Origin: Symsagittifera roscoffensis
Lineage: Eukaryota > Xenacoelomorpha > Acoela > Convolutidae
Assembly (NCBI RefSeq): GCF_963678635.1
Contig: NW_026971055.1
Coordinates: forward strand, 124,001-188,000
DNA length: 64,000 bases
Reading direction: 5' to 3'
Shown: positions 1-11,829 of the stretch, piece by piece
Layout of the letters: the number at the start of each line of letters is the position of its first letter
Position numbering within the stretch: the stretch's first letter is position 1
The notes under the pieces: generated by a model
Database searches by the model: none
What the model saw: the letters and a program-made list of their open reading frames with translations, nothing else
Told to the model about the DNA's origin: nothing
Program-made: the position numbers and the translations under genes

Positions 1-150
1 GTGTCTACTTCCCAACCCAACTCAAGAGTATGAGCTCAGCTATTTTAGGAAGACGTTTCTCACTCATTCAGAATGGACTCTGTGTGAGTGTGTTTTTGAA
101 CACGCAGGCACCACTTGAAAAAGTTAAAGTGTCGGAGTGTCCGTTACATG

Positions 151-579
151 CTAACGAGAAATAATTGTTGAGGACAGAGACCTACTATGGGCTGTATAGC
201 TGTTCAAATTTCCCTCAAGAGATGAAAATGTAGCAGCAAACAAGCCAGTCCCAACTGAAGTAGAGTACCTTAAAAGCAAAACATCGGACGAAGAATTGGA
301 TTCCCTTGGGATGTGTTGAATGGGAACGCACACTTTTTTTAAACCGAAGTTCGACATAGGTTGTTGCAGTTTTGTAGACCACGAGATATAAAAAAAGAGC
401 TTGGTACCTAACAGGGAAGGATCTCGGAGACTAACCCCACACATGTCAGAAGCAGGTGAGAAAGAAATTGAAATTTTGATAAAAATTGATGTGGTTTCGC
501 CATCCATGGCCCGTGGGTATGTGGAGTAGTCATGACTCAAACAAAATAGTGTTAATTTAGGCTTTCTTGTGGTTTTCAT
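151..579 (-). other. Unassigned 142-codon open frame
   Basis: An open frame of 142 codons runs on the minus strand. It is Ser/Thr-rich with a short hydrophobic stretch and matches no family I recognise. No clear splice borders, polyadenylation signal or neighbouring exon supports it. Its length is somewhat above what chance gives in AT-rich DNA. It could be a host exon, a repeat fragment or noise. Confidence 0.15.
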
Positions 580-1630
580 TATTTGAACACTGTAGCAACT
601 AAGAAATTTTATTGTTTATATCTGGTGAGAATCCTTGATATGAACTCCTGTATACGAGTATAACTGGGTAAGTTCTTGAAGAGCTTTCTCTATAGTTGAT
701 ATGGCTAGACATTGTTTTTAAGTTGTGTTAATTCTTTTTTGTGTTATTGAAATTGGCTATTTTACATCAGTTTGTTTATCATTGATATGGTTGGGTCTGT
801 TTCGTAGTGGTAGTAATTTTTTCGAATTTTTTTGTTTACTGTGGTTCTTGAAAATAGGACAGATGTGCGAATCTTCAAATCTGATGCTGATGTACAATGT
901 GAATATATGTGTGATTGAGTGTTTCATCTCTGTAATAGTCTACTCGGTAGTATCTGATCTATTTTGTTTTGTTTCTTGTCTGTTTTTTAAATCATTACTG
1001 TATGAAAACCGACAGCTGATTTTAAAACTTGTGAGTAATGAAATTGATGGTCATCGTGCGGATGAAGTGGCGAACTCTGAGATGCTGAATCTTTTGATGT
1101 ATGACAATGTCTTTGAGTTTCCAATGTCTCTGATTTATAATAAGATTTTTTTGATGCATTTGCTAGAAATATTTTCCGTTCAGCCAACTAACCATCTGAA
1201 ACTTATATGCTTGTGGAAATCAATATAGGTCCGTTAACCATACAGCGTTTTATATCATTTTCATCATAAAAATATTGTAAGTGTTTTGACGAGCAATTCA
1301 TGACTTAAACTTGTTCGTTTGTACGTGCGAAAAGCTTTATTTGTGTTTAAGATTATAAAAATGGCGTAAATTGATTGTTTCTTTAACAAAAAATAAGTGC
1401 CCATGTCTGTGACAATGAGTTCTGGTAACCAGAGTTTTGATATCCGGTGCCCGTAAAATTTTGTTTATGCTTAGCAAGCATTAAAGTGTAGAACTGGATT
1501 AGGGCTGCATAGTTCGTAAATTAGACCACTTCTAGCATAATATATGATTTCTTTTGCAGGAAGATGATATTGGGCCTATGGTATCAAACTAAAATCGTAC
1601 ATTGAAAAAAAGTTGTCCATCGAAGTAATT
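580..1630. other. Stretch without supported gene
   Basis: A 167-codon plus-strand frame (725-1228) occupies part of this stretch, but its protein is almost all Phe, Leu, Ile, Val, Ser and Cys, as T-rich DNA would give. I see no splice borders of quality and no family motif. Confidence 0.4.
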
Positions 1631-1639
1631 TTTTTCAGC

Positions 1640-1758
1640 AATTGGTTTTTGACGCGGAAAAAGCCCGTTTAACTTACATGGGAGACAATCGTTGCAAAAA
1701 TGTTTTATGCGAATGGTTGCAATTGGGAAATGAAAACTTTGGATCAGTTTATCGTAGG
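1640..1758 (+). CDS. Possible death-domain exon (partial)
   Basis: A pyrimidine-rich acceptor ending in tttcag precedes an open stretch reading QLVFDAEKARLTYMGDNRC and then LCEWLQLGNENFGSVY. The order 'helix, then L-C-E-W-L-Q, then a helix start' resembles the C-terminal half of a death domain, where a Trp sits in a conserved '(M/L)L..WL' helix. The plus-strand frame stays open to 1911, but only the first ~40 residues look like protein. A GTAGGT after 'SVY' could be a donor. The N-terminal half of a death domain would need another exon, which I did not find. The call rests on this one motif. Confidence 0.35.
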
Positions 1759-1911
1759 TTTTTTATTGAGTTTATGTTATTAAAAGGTCCTGAAACTCTA
1801 CATAGTGGTAAGCAGGGTAATTATATTCTGAAATCTTTGTATTTTGTTTTAATGAGTTCTTGTTATTTTTTCGAGATTATCGAAGTAGAAAATTTATTCT
1901 TAAATATTTGA

Positions 1912-4890
1912 TTTTCGAATAACGGGGTCTAAAATTCGTTGTTTTTGGAAATAATTCGGTTGTTTATTCAACTGTGAATTGCAAAAAAATATATTTCCTC
2001 GTTTGTTTTTGGAACACTATCAATTGGATCTTTTACATCAATAATTTTTTTTAATTTGGTTTTTTTTTGGTTTTTTCAATGAACCTGCAAGATTTATTGA
2101 GGATACTGAATCTTATTTTTCTATTAAGTGAAAAGTTTTTTTTTCTTTGTGGGACTTAATTGTAATTTTTCAATTGAATATTCTTCTTTGTCCATAAAGA
2201 TAATGAGATAGGTTTAAAAGTGTTTTTACGGTTAGATCCACTTCACAAGGAATAACTTGACATTCTAAACAAACAAGGAAAAGCTTTAAGTTGTTTATTG
2301 CTTTGCTATATGGATCAGAGCCAATTTTCACAGCGTTTTCTCAACCCAATTATGGTGATGTTTCGTGTTTTGTGGAAAAGTAACCAATGTTTTTCGTGTC
2401 AATAACTCTGATGATGGGTTCCTATATAAAGTTTCTGGTAAAGCAAGATTTTTTCCTGCTGTCCAAAATATATGTAGATTGGTTTTTTCATTGAAACTAG
2501 TTGTTATCTATATAGTATTTTTTTTGGGTTCAATTTCTTGGTAACAAGAAGAATTGAACGCGTGTAATCTCTTAATAAAGCTGTTGGGTGTTTTGATTAA
2601 AGAATTAAAAACAAGTTTTCTGTTAGTATATATGTGAGTGTAGAGAGCCTTATTACTGCTTGCGTGAATAGTCTTGAATTTGTCGAAAAGTATATATATT
2701 TTTTATTTTTTCCTTGTTGAGGTTGTAAAATCGATGCGCCAGTTTCAAAAGTGTTGTGAAATGGTGTAAAAAGGTGAGTTAAGATCTGGAATGTGTTCGA
2801 ATTTTAATCACACAAAAGTTTTTCATTTTCGTCAAAACTTTAGGTTGTTCGATTGTCCAGTCATAAAGGCATAGATTATTATAGAAGACGTATATTGTTA
2901 TAGAATGGTCTGAGGTATCATTGCATCGTATAAACATGTTTACTTTAAAAATTTAACACTCCCAGAACTTCTTGGGATTTTCTTTCTTAAATCATGGTGG
3001 TTGTAATTTTAAAAACTGCAAAAATTCTTCCTTTTAAGGGTGTTATAATTTGTCCTTCGTTAATCTGTCCATAAGATTTGACACGGTTTAGGCAAAAACT
3101 TGATTGATTCGGGAATGCTTTCATGTTTTAAGCTCGAAAAATATGGTGATACTTTTCTAAGACTGGAAACTTTTCTGTTTTTCTTTGGGGTTGAAAGTGA
3201 TTAAACTTTCGCTCAAATTTATTGGCAAAAACTTATGCACTTATCAACTGGAAAAGCTGCTATGCTAGTGTTACCGAAAATCTATACAAAAATCGGTTAA
3301 AGTCTTATTATTGATTAACGGTTACAAAATGTATAGCGTCTTATTTTTTTTCCGAAGGCGTTTGGTTGTATTCGCTATTCATAACATCTGTAAGGTAATT
3401 TTGTTCGTTTTTAGCTATTATTACTTGTAATGGTTTTGTCGGTCAATAGGATTTTGATTCAACTATGAGTGAGTTGAAATATCTAGAGTACTATTTTTGA
3501 AGATTGTCCTTTCGCCAAGATTATTACCAGGTTTATAAATGTTTTTCCTTTGGTTGTTGTTCTTTGTTTACTGGTGAGATACTTTATCATATATCAAATA
3601 ACTCGAAAGTTTGTTCTATTTTAAGGTATGGACACTTTATATGCCGCGGTGAATTACTTTTCCGACATCAAACTTTAATGTGGCATATACCATAGAAAAT
3701 TTCAATAAGTTTTTGCTAATTGTTCAAATTCATCTTAATCTATCTGTGAGTATTGGAAGTTAATTATAATTAAAAACTTTGTGGTTCTGTTTTTTGCATC
3801 GTGATTTTCTACAGTAGTCTTGGTTCTGTAATAAAGTTATTTAAAGGTAAACCTTCAATGAGTAAAATAGAATGTCAAAATGTATTAGTTTGAAACCTTT
3901 GCTTATTCTTTATCCTTTTTCTCCAATTAGATGTAATGTTCCGTTTGTTTTGCAATATCCTAAAACTCCTCAGAGACGTTTCATTTCATATGATACTTTG
4001 TTGTATATGTGTAGTTCAAAGTTATCTTTCTTCAAATTTTTTGCATGTTTATATGATGATATTGTTACTCAGAACAATTTATGAATTGATCCTACTTCAT
4101 GGTTAGATATGTGTAGTCTCTATGTGGTTTGATTTTGATTGTACTGATGGAGTGGAGCAACGAAGAAGCTATAAAAAACCAGTTATTGGTTTAAACTGTT
4201 TTGTTCATTTGTTTTAATTTGGGGGTATAACTTTGAAAAAAATTGGGATTCATTCGTTTTAATCTTTGGAAGAGCGTTAATGAAGCTTCTTTTTTGTATA
4301 TTTAACATCGGTTTGCAATTTATCATTTAAGATTTTGATTGTTGGTGTGTAATTAGAAATTAAAAGTATTTTCACTAATTTAGGTTTAAAATCTGTAATA
4401 TGAAAACTATCTTCGAAAGTTCTAATAAAAATTGTTTTTTTCCATGATTTTGGTCGGTTGGAGATAGAGTTTATTTTTTTCATAGTTTCGTGTAACATTC
4501 GGGTGTAATGAGTGAATTTCAATCAAAGTACTTATACATCTTTGATCTTTGATTCTGCGCCCAAGTCGTTTAGGAAATCTTTTTGTAGATCTGGTGGTGG
4601 TAAATTTGTGCGATTTCTTACAGTTTTTAAGAAAAATGGTATTGTCCAGTTTCTTTTTTTTTGTGGAAGCGTTTTTAAAATTGCATTTTGGTTTACAAGA
4701 AAAAAAAAAGATTTGTGTTTATCTTAATTTTCAACAAGTTGTGGATTATGTTCATGTCTGCTATTTGACCTCTATTCAATTGTAGGACTGTTTCAGGATG
4801 TTCATTCTGATAATGATCCCAGAGAGCGGGGGTTTTGTAGTAGTGTTCAAGTATCAACATACTGATCTTCACGTGTTTTCAGTTTTATGT
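1912..4890. other. Long T-rich stretch without supported gene
   Basis: The plus strand is T-rich and G-poor. Small frames at 3504-3695, 3872-4084 and 4512-4785 are rich in Phe, Leu, Ser and Lys and lack recognisable motifs. Near 2722-2770 an acceptor-like and a GTGAGT donor-like site flank a few dozen bases, but no protein can be argued from it. The stretch looks like intron or intergenic DNA. Confidence 0.5.
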
Positions 4891-4900
4891 TTTCTTTCAG

Positions 4901-5056
4901 ACCCTTCCAGCCTATCAGGATGAGAAAACCGACACCATATGCAAAAGTATTCTTTTGGCGCAGCTAGCGGCTACCTTGGTTTGCTTTTGGTGATAATTGC
5001 CGCCTTTTTTTTACTGTTTTTGCATTTACTCAAATTTAGCGTCTAAAAAATCAGGT
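4901..5056 (+). pseudogene. Decayed upstream copy of a membrane-segment exon
   Basis: After the acceptor tttctttcag, this stretch repeats the exon at 5389-5555 with roughly 75-80% identity, including the segment YLGLLLVIIAA. Its reading frame is interrupted before and after the membrane segment, whereas the downstream copy stays open. This suggests a local tandem duplication of about 490 bp in which this copy has decayed. The same acceptor context is kept in both copies, so the duplicated unit includes intron sequence. Confidence 0.55.
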
Positions 5057-5388
5057 TTGAAAGTAGCTGGGCCGAAACACTTGAAATAAACTAATAGCTA
5101 GATCGATAATGTCACTCATGGAGGACAGGCTTTCACTTTTGTCCGACGAACCGAACAGCAGGGTTTGATCACCGCGAAATTTTTTCCGGCTCACCAGGAA
5201 AACTTTGGAAAGCAAAAGACAATTCGGACAAACCGAAAAAAAAACAGAGATAAATAAGATTTTTTTCATCAAAAAAACAGAAAAGCAAAACAGGGGCATT
5301 ATAAAAAAAACTATTGTTCAATATGGTTTTAGTCACACCTTAATAAAAATTATTATCGAGTTTAATTCAGTAATAGGTTTTGTTTCAG

Positions 5389-5609
5389 ACCCTCTCAACC
5401 TATCACAAGAAAAACGACACCAAGTGAAAAAAGATTCTTTCGGCGGAGCTACCGACTACCTTGGTTTGCTTTTGGTCATAATTGCCGCCTTTTCCACTGC
5501 TTTTGCGTTTAATATATCCAGAAATTCAGCGTCTAAAAACTACCGTTTGAAAATTTCTCGCTTCTTTTTTTTATTGATTTTTTTCAATCATTTTCTAATT
5601 AAAAACTAA
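5389..5609 (+). CDS. Exon with one membrane segment, family unknown
   Basis: A good acceptor (ttttgtttcag) is followed by an open frame reading DPLNLSQEKRHQVKK, a Gly-Ala turn, then the hydrophobic segment YLGLLLVIIAAFSTAFAF and a polar tail. One transmembrane helix near the C-terminus is the only feature visible. It may be the last exon of a membrane protein on the plus strand, ending near 5609. The related copy at 4901-5056 supports that the stretch was under some constraint. I found no upstream coding exon that clearly joins to it. Function unknown. Confidence 0.45.
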
Positions 5610-5989
5610 TGAATTACTTTACAATTTTGATCAATATACATAGACATAATTATATGCATCATAGCCTAATTTACAAACCATCACAAACTAAAGCTGACAA
5701 TAAGAATTTAAAGTTTAAGTACACTGGGCTTCTTCAAACAATTATTCTTCAAACAAGAAGAAAGAAAAAGCTAAGTGAAACTCTAAGATTTTGAAGAAGC
5801 ACTGCAAATTGAATGATTTTCAGAAACAGCTTCAATTGACGTTAAGAGAAAGTGAAACAACTTGGGTTGGAAAAGTCACTTGTTTATTGTTTGAAATTGA
5901 CTTTTTCGCATTTTGCAAAATAAAGCATATTGTACATATTTTGATATTGTTCATAATACCAGCTTGAACCTAATTAACATTTTGATACA

Positions 5990-5995
5990 TTTATT
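5990..5995 (-). promoter_or_regulatory. Polyadenylation signal AATAAA for the coiled-coil gene
   Basis: On the minus strand AATAAA lies about 25 bases beyond the stop codon at 6021. A signal this close implies a very short 3' UTR and supports 6021 as the true end of the gene. Confidence 0.55.
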
Positions 5996-6020
5996 GAATA
6001 AATATAACGTGTCTTTTTAA

Positions 6021-7746
6021 TCAAAAATAGTCATCAACTTTTTGGTGCGCTCTGGCTTTTCTTTCTGCATTTTCTTTCGCTGCTGTTATCATTGGGTGTT
6101 CAGGATCTGGCAGCGGAAGCTTAGCAAGTTCTATTCTGAATTCCTCCAGTCGGGCGTCTACACGTTGTTCGAAACTTCCCATCCTTTCATGGACAATTTT
6201 TTTGATGTCAACACTAGCTGCTTTCATTCTTTCTGTCAGATCAATTTGCATCTTCTCTATTTCCTCGGCATCTTTCAGTGCCATTAATTGACCCAGTGAA
6301 GCAACTGGTCCCATAATGTGCTTGTTTGATATTTCCATGTAAGTCGAAGACATTTTGCACACCTGCGTCGCAAACAAGTGGGCGTTGCTTGCATTCTTGA
6401 ATAGTAGGTCCCGGATGTGATTTTGCCGAAGATCACATCCTTGGATTTTTCTGTGTCTTTTTGAAATCTATCCATTTTCATGTGCATGCAACACGAAATC
6501 AAAGAAGACACGTGATTAAAGAAGTCAACCAACTTGCTCCATTGCATATGTACTTGTTCAAGAGCAAACACGCTTTTGTTTAGAAGCTCTTTGATTGGAT
6601 TCAAGTCACCATAGCTGATGTTCATCTTTGAAATCTCACCAATTATTTCGACAATTTGTTCGTTAACTTCTTCCAACTTCTTGCTCTTCTCTTGGTAGTG
6701 AACCCGGACTCCTTCCAGTTGAACTCGAGCTACATCGACTCTGTATCGGTAGTTTTTACTATGTTCTCCTACAGCATCCAATCTGTTGTTACTAGCATCT
6801 TCATCGACATGAGGAGCTCGGACAAAAGGTGCTGCAACACCTCTACATGCGAAATAATAATGAATTACTGCAATTGCGCATTCGAGTTCGTCATTAAGGA
6901 ACTTGATTTTTTTTTCATCGATACTTGGATTGGCTACATTCATTTTACTAGTTATAATTTCCAAAATTTCCGAAGATTTTTCTTTATATTTCTCCAACTC
7001 ATCTCGGTGGACACCATTGTAGCCTTTCAATTGATTCATTATAGACTTAACCACTGATTTTGTTTTGATAACTTCCTCGGGAATTAGTTTTTTCGGATTA
7101 GTAGTTGTATCTCCGGGTTGGTGCAAGCTTACCAGCAGGTTGGAATATTCTTTTATGTTGTTCGCGCAATCGCGTAGCTTTGGAATCTCAGGGATAAGAT
7201 CTTCTTCGGAATCATCAGTGCTTTCATTGATTTTCATCGCGGAATATGCACTGGTCGCAGCTTTTTTGGCATAATGGTAAGAATTACTAATCATTGCACC
7301 TCCCATTTTAGTGAACGCAAGAGGTATTGTAGCAAGAGCTTCAACGCCTATCTGTGCACAATTTGAGATTGTTTTCGCTGTTAATGAACTATCAGAAGCC
7401 ATTTGCTCCTCAAAATATTCCATATGTTTTTCCATTTTTTCTTGCAATTCCTTGCACTCTTCTGCTCTTTTCAGCTTTCTATCTTGGAGCATTTTTTGCC
7501 GTTCCATTTGACCAGGTTTTTGTTGCTCTATTTCGGTTTTTTCTTTTCAACATCCCCTTATGCAAAAGTACACGCCTCGCTCAGTTCTTGAAGCAACTTC
7601 ATTGTTTCTTCAAATTTTTTTTCAACTGATTCACCGCATTTGACGCAATTTTCTGCGTTTGACGCATTTGACGAAATACTGAGCAAGTCCTTCAACCAGT
7701 CGGTCACAAAAACATCCTTGTCTTTTTCAGATCCTTCAATCAACAT
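6021..7746 (-). pseudogene. Coiled-coil protein with central hydrophobic hairpin, C-terminal exon
   Basis: This long terminal exon follows the acceptor ttttttgtctag at 7747. It begins MLIEGSEKDKDVFVTDWLKD, continues into charged coiled coil (VEKKFEETMKLLQELSEACT; MERQKMLQDRKLKRAEECKE), a hydrophobic stretch (GVEALATIPLAFTKMGGAMI), more helices, a conserved-looking Trp-containing block (ALEQVHMQWSKLVDFF), and ends in a basic coiled coil finishing KVDDYF. I recall uncharacterised long helical proteins of this kind from cnidarians and other animals. The coiled-coil/hydrophobic-hairpin layout recalls alpha-helical pore formers, but that is only an architectural analogy. The reading is spread over several overlapping frames, so the copy looks broken in about two or three places, or the assembly carries small errors. 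The exon at 43298-43506 is a clear C-terminal paralogue. The exon at 16790-17090 joins upstream in matching phase. Confidence 0.7.
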
Positions 7747-8250
7747 CTAGACAAAAAAATCCAAACATAAACATGTCGTACATTGTAATTTCACCGGAAC
7801 AGGACAAATGTTGAATGAAAATACCAAAGTTGCAGTGTTAATAATTGGATATTGAAACCATTTGAAAAGTTGTAGCCGCATCAAAACAGGAAAGTTTTTT
7901 TTTTAAAGAAAAAAATATTTTATTCGATCAGACTAGTAGTTACTTTGATCACTTATAAAATGTTTTGCTTCGTTAGACCAAAATTGCTGACAGCGATGTT
8001 TTCAGGAGAGACTATCAACCGTAACTAAATGAAAGGTTTTATGGAGAGACTATCATGTTTTCAGGAGATTAAAATTATTAAATTTATATAAAAGTAAAAT
8101 GAATGTAGATGATGTATCTTGGTTACTAAGATTATATATATTCTATTTTCAGTAGCGACTATCAATCTTAACTAAATGAATGGATTTTTTCAGATCGAGC
8201 GGTTGATTGTTTTCAGCCAAAGCTACTCAGAACTGAAAAATTAAGGCTAG
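7747..8250. other. Intron sequence upstream of the terminal exon
   Basis: No coding signal. A short near-repeat occurs: 'agagactatca' followed by accgtaacta-like text recurs around 8007-8060 and 8155-8185, with 'ctaaatgaa' nearby each time. Probably the 3' end of the large intron that houses the retroelements. Confidence 0.4.
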
Positions 8251-8253
8251 AAC

Positions 8254-9890
8254 TTACGAGAAGATCATTAGCGACAAGTTAGGGAAATCGAGAGTGCTAG
8301 TGCAGCGGGGGGTTGATGACCAGTTTTGGCCGCCAGTTTTGCACTTACTTTTAAATATGAACAGAAAGAATTCAAGCACAGTGATTGAAATCCGCAAAAA
8401 CAAATTCAAAAAACTTTCAGATTGACAAGATAGACAGTTAGGCAAAGAAGGTGTTAGGTCAGTAATAGCTTTCGAGGGTTTTGATTTACCAAGGTGGGCG
8501 CTAGAATTTTTATCCTTGGGACCCAAACATCAGGTTCGGGATAAATTCAAAGCAGTTCATTTTTTGGCTGATGTGGATGTTTTTTATCCTTATTGAAAAG
8601 TCAGAACGTAACGGGAGTTGTTGTGTGAGAATGAAGCAGCGGCTAAAGTCTATGTAAAGCGATTGAAACAGTGCTATTTGGTAGAGTGTTTGGTTTTGTT
8701 TCATGAAAAAAAAAACCAACACGAAGAAAAATTGCTGGATTTTTTTATAGTCTGACCAATTTAAAGCAATGAATAACACTGATGATTCGGTGGTGTTTAC
8801 AATTGAGAAAGACATTAACAAAGATCTGTTGAATCTGAAAAGGAGCAATGACAAAAGTGAACATCTATAGACCCAAATGAGGTCAACAGGAAAACAACCG
8901 GCTCGTTTGTACGGCTTAGCAAAAGTACACAAGGAATACATACCACTGTGCCCTGTTCTATCTCTGCCTGGAAGTTCGTATGAGAAATTGAATAAAATAT
9001 TGGACAAAATCTTTGGTAAAACTGAGTGAGCGAAAATATAAACAAACATGCAAGAAGCAGGAGAGATTATTGAGAAGATTAAATTAGACTCTGGTGACAA
9101 CATAACTTCTGTAGATATTAAAAGTTTGTACATTAATGTTCCACTCAGAGAGACTATCGACATTGCACTCAGAAAACTTTATGAGCAAGAGAAACCTCCA
9201 GACATTGTACGCAAAACTATGAAGCTTCGCTTCACTCCATTATAAGAAGAACATAAGAGAAGGCCCATATCATCGAATTTTTGCAAGCACTTAAACTTGG
9301 AACAAGTTCGATGAGGCCATGAAGGTTAATAGAACCAATACCCAAAATCTTGGACTGATAAAATTGTTTCGGGGACCCCAGATAGACGCAACTAAGGAAA
9401 TTCCCACAAGAGCCCTGGTAAGGAATGACATCAGGGGAGTATTGATAATCCAGGCACACCACCCATGATGGTGGTGCAGTACCGAGGCAATGAAAGTCTG
9501 ATTTTTGAAAATAAGGTACGCAACCTTATCAAAGCACCAATTGTTTTCAACACCAAAAGCTGAAAACGTGCCTACCATCCTTAAACTTTTCTTTTTCGCG
9601 TGAACTAAAATCAAAAGCGCTTTACAAGATTTCATGTTGTGATGTAACTCCACCTATGTTGGCCACTAGAATTGATGAACACCGAAAAGAGGAATCATCC
9701 GTAGGACAACATCTAAGGCTGTGTGGAAATGAGGGAACGAGCGCGGGAAGATCATGAGAAGTTATGAACCAAGCTAACATCAGCTTCAAGCTATTGACGT
9801 TAGAAGCACTTCCCATCTGGAAGAAGAGACCGAGAATAAACACGCGCGTTGAGTTCAGGAGCAGGGAGCTTACCCTTAAATTGTAGTTCC
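8254..9890 (+). mobile_element. Decayed Penelope-like element (RT plus GIY-YIG endonuclease)
   Basis: Plus-strand translations spread over frames give, in order: an N-terminal signature (LSLGPKHQVRDKF and VHFLADVDVF, near 8508-8575); the RT entry RPARLYGLAKVHKEY then PLCPVLSLPGSSYEKLN (8890-9000); RT motif A, ITSVDIKSLYINVPL (9100-9150); and downstream LATRIDEHRKEESSVGQHL and RINTRVEFRSRELTLKL (9660-9885), typical of the C-terminal GIY-YIG endonuclease region. These make it a Penelope-like element, which carries no capsid. The coding region is interrupted by many stops and frame changes, so it is a dead copy. It sits in the putative large intron of the coiled-coil gene, in opposite orientation. 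I could not delimit terminal repeats or a target-site duplication. Confidence 0.8.
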
Positions 9891-9996
9891 GAAAACGAAT
9901 TTTAAATAAACATATATTGTGAGGGATTACCTAATTGGATGTCAATCATTTCAGTTTTTTTTTATTTTCTTGAGATTTTCCTATATCACCTTCAAG

Positions 9997-11300
9997 TGTT
10001 AACAGGTAACTGCCTGTCAATCAATCTAGGTCTGATAATTCAGTATTAAGAGTATACGTTGAATAAACTGTTGATTTAACAATTAACAGTATCATTTTAT
10101 CAACTGTTGTTAGGGAGTAGCCAGCAGATTGAGGGGGGAGAAACCCTGTGGATAATAGCAAAGTAGCCTCCGAACTAAGCGGATGCCACTATGCTAGTAT
10201 CAAACTTATCGGACTACTAGTTTAATCCTTCATTAAGGGCAAAACAGATCGCTGCATGGAGGGACAAGGGAGCAAAACCAAGGGAAGAAGGGGAAAGGAC
10301 TCTGATTTCTAACCTGTACCTATGTCTAAGACACGAGAGACTACGCGCACAGCACAACCAGCAACCACACCTGGATATGGAAAGGATTCTTCACCTGCGA
10401 TTTCCCGATACTTTTACAACAATCTTCAAAAAGGACCGTAAGGAAACATATGAGATGTATCAAATATTATCTCAGAAGCAAAGGCAAGGAGGTGTTAGGA
10501 TAATTTCTATAGATAACTAAGGGGAATGGGGGCGAGGTGTAACTTGGGAACCTGGTTAGAGAAATTTTTATCTTCAAAATGTGGAAGAGGGACGCCGCTG
10601 TGCAGGGAAACGAAAACCGCAGAGGAAGCAGTAAAGAGTACCAGGATACACGAAAAGCGGATATACGGTGCGTTACAAATCAAGACCAGGCCATTGAGCA
10701 ACATTTGCGGCCAAGGGGTTGCGGACCTCAAAGGGGACGCGGGACCTATCAAAATTGTGGGTGAATCCGAACGACGGATCGGAAATGCTACAATTGCGAT
10801 CAGCCAAACTTCACCTTGGAACACCGACAACGATGCTCAGTACGATCTGTTACATGCGACTTCTGTAGGCCATTACAAAAGAAAAAGATTGTCGCGTGGG
10901 GTTGAAATATTTGACGGGGAGCATAGTCCCTCGGATGAAGTCAGCTCGCAAAAGGCAATTTCCGTTAGATTTGTAAAAAGGAAACATCGATGGTCCTCGG
11001 AGAGCTCCGATGACTATATGCTTATGGCAAAACGACGAAAGAGGAAAAACCCTCCTAAAGATTGCCGGACCAAAGTTAAAAGTCAAGAATAACGGACATC
11101 TGAGGAATATTTGGATCGACAGCGGGCCATCAAGATCAAGATTTACAATGCATGACCTGAAGAAGACCCTGGGAATATCCGGCATTGAACTAAAGCAGAA
11201 AAACACCGAGAACGCCGAAATTCGGGACTACAGCAACAATCGGATTAACTTGCTGGGAAAAGTGCATGTGGCCTTGATTGCTGATTTTGAGTATGCTTAA
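9997..11300 (+). mobile_element. Ty3/gypsy-like LTR element fossil: gag and protease part
   Basis: A gag-like stretch leads to a zinc-knuckle motif beginning CYNCDQPNFTLEHR (about 10790-10835). It is followed by a basic linker and an aspartic-protease-like block with IWIDSGPSRSRFTMHDLKK (about 11110-11165), and NAEIRDYSNNRINLLGKVHV downstream. The order gag, knuckle, protease is that of Ty3/gypsy elements. No RT or integrase follows, so this is a fragment. A TGTTAACAGG at 9997 and a TTAACA near 10088 might mark a short LTR-like end, but I am unsure. It is broken in several places and old. It lies just downstream of the Penelope-like element. Confidence 0.65.
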
Positions 11301-11825
11301 TGGCTCCCTCGCTGCAGAGTTATCTGTTGGATGAATTTTTCTCTCTTGGACTTCCGAATAGATTATTGTGCATAAAAAATACTCGTTTAAATTTGGGATT
11401 TTGTTTTCCCTAGTTTTGACTGATTTACACTGAAATGGCATTATTTTCGATTATGCTTGAGTTCTGTGCTTGCCAGTAAAAAACACGCTGCAGTAGTGAC
11501 TGCATGTGTTGCCGGAATTGTCATGAGAGAGTAAAAAAACCTATGAGTAATATCAAGTTTTATTGAAGCCGAAGAAAATAGGTAGAAACGAGGTTAAAGT
11601 AGGAAGTCTGCGGATGCACATTGACTATGATAGTTTTATGTGCTCTTCTATTTTTGAGATTGTGTAACAAGTCAGCATTACATCAAAATTCATGAAAATT
11701 GGGTTTCTGGAGTTCTGCATTTTTGTGAGGCTCATTTTGTGAAACGATTGATGTTTTTTTTTGTTTTAAGTAGGATTCTGTTTAGTTTGAAGGTTCATGC
11801 ACTGAGTATTTGAAGAAAAAGATGT
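11301..11825. other. Stretch without supported gene
   Basis: No motif or convincing exon. It joins the gypsy fragment to a decayed coding stretch and may be part of either element or of the host intron. Confidence 0.35.
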
Positions 11826-11829
11826 TCAA

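Noticed and set aside
725-1228. 167-codon plus-strand frame
   Set aside because: Composed of Phe, Leu, Ile, Ser, Cys and Val as expected from T-rich DNA; no motif and no exon borders.
6656-7057. 133-codon plus-strand frame
   Set aside because: Antisense shadow of the coiled-coil exon on the minus strand.
8510-9163. 217-codon minus-strand frame
   Set aside because: It is antisense to the reverse-transcriptase part of the Penelope-like element, whose plus-strand motifs are unmistakable.
9997-10088. A complete short LTR
   Set aside because: The TG..CA-like ends are suggestive, but 92 bases is very short and no matching second copy was found; kept only as a possible end of the gypsy fragment.
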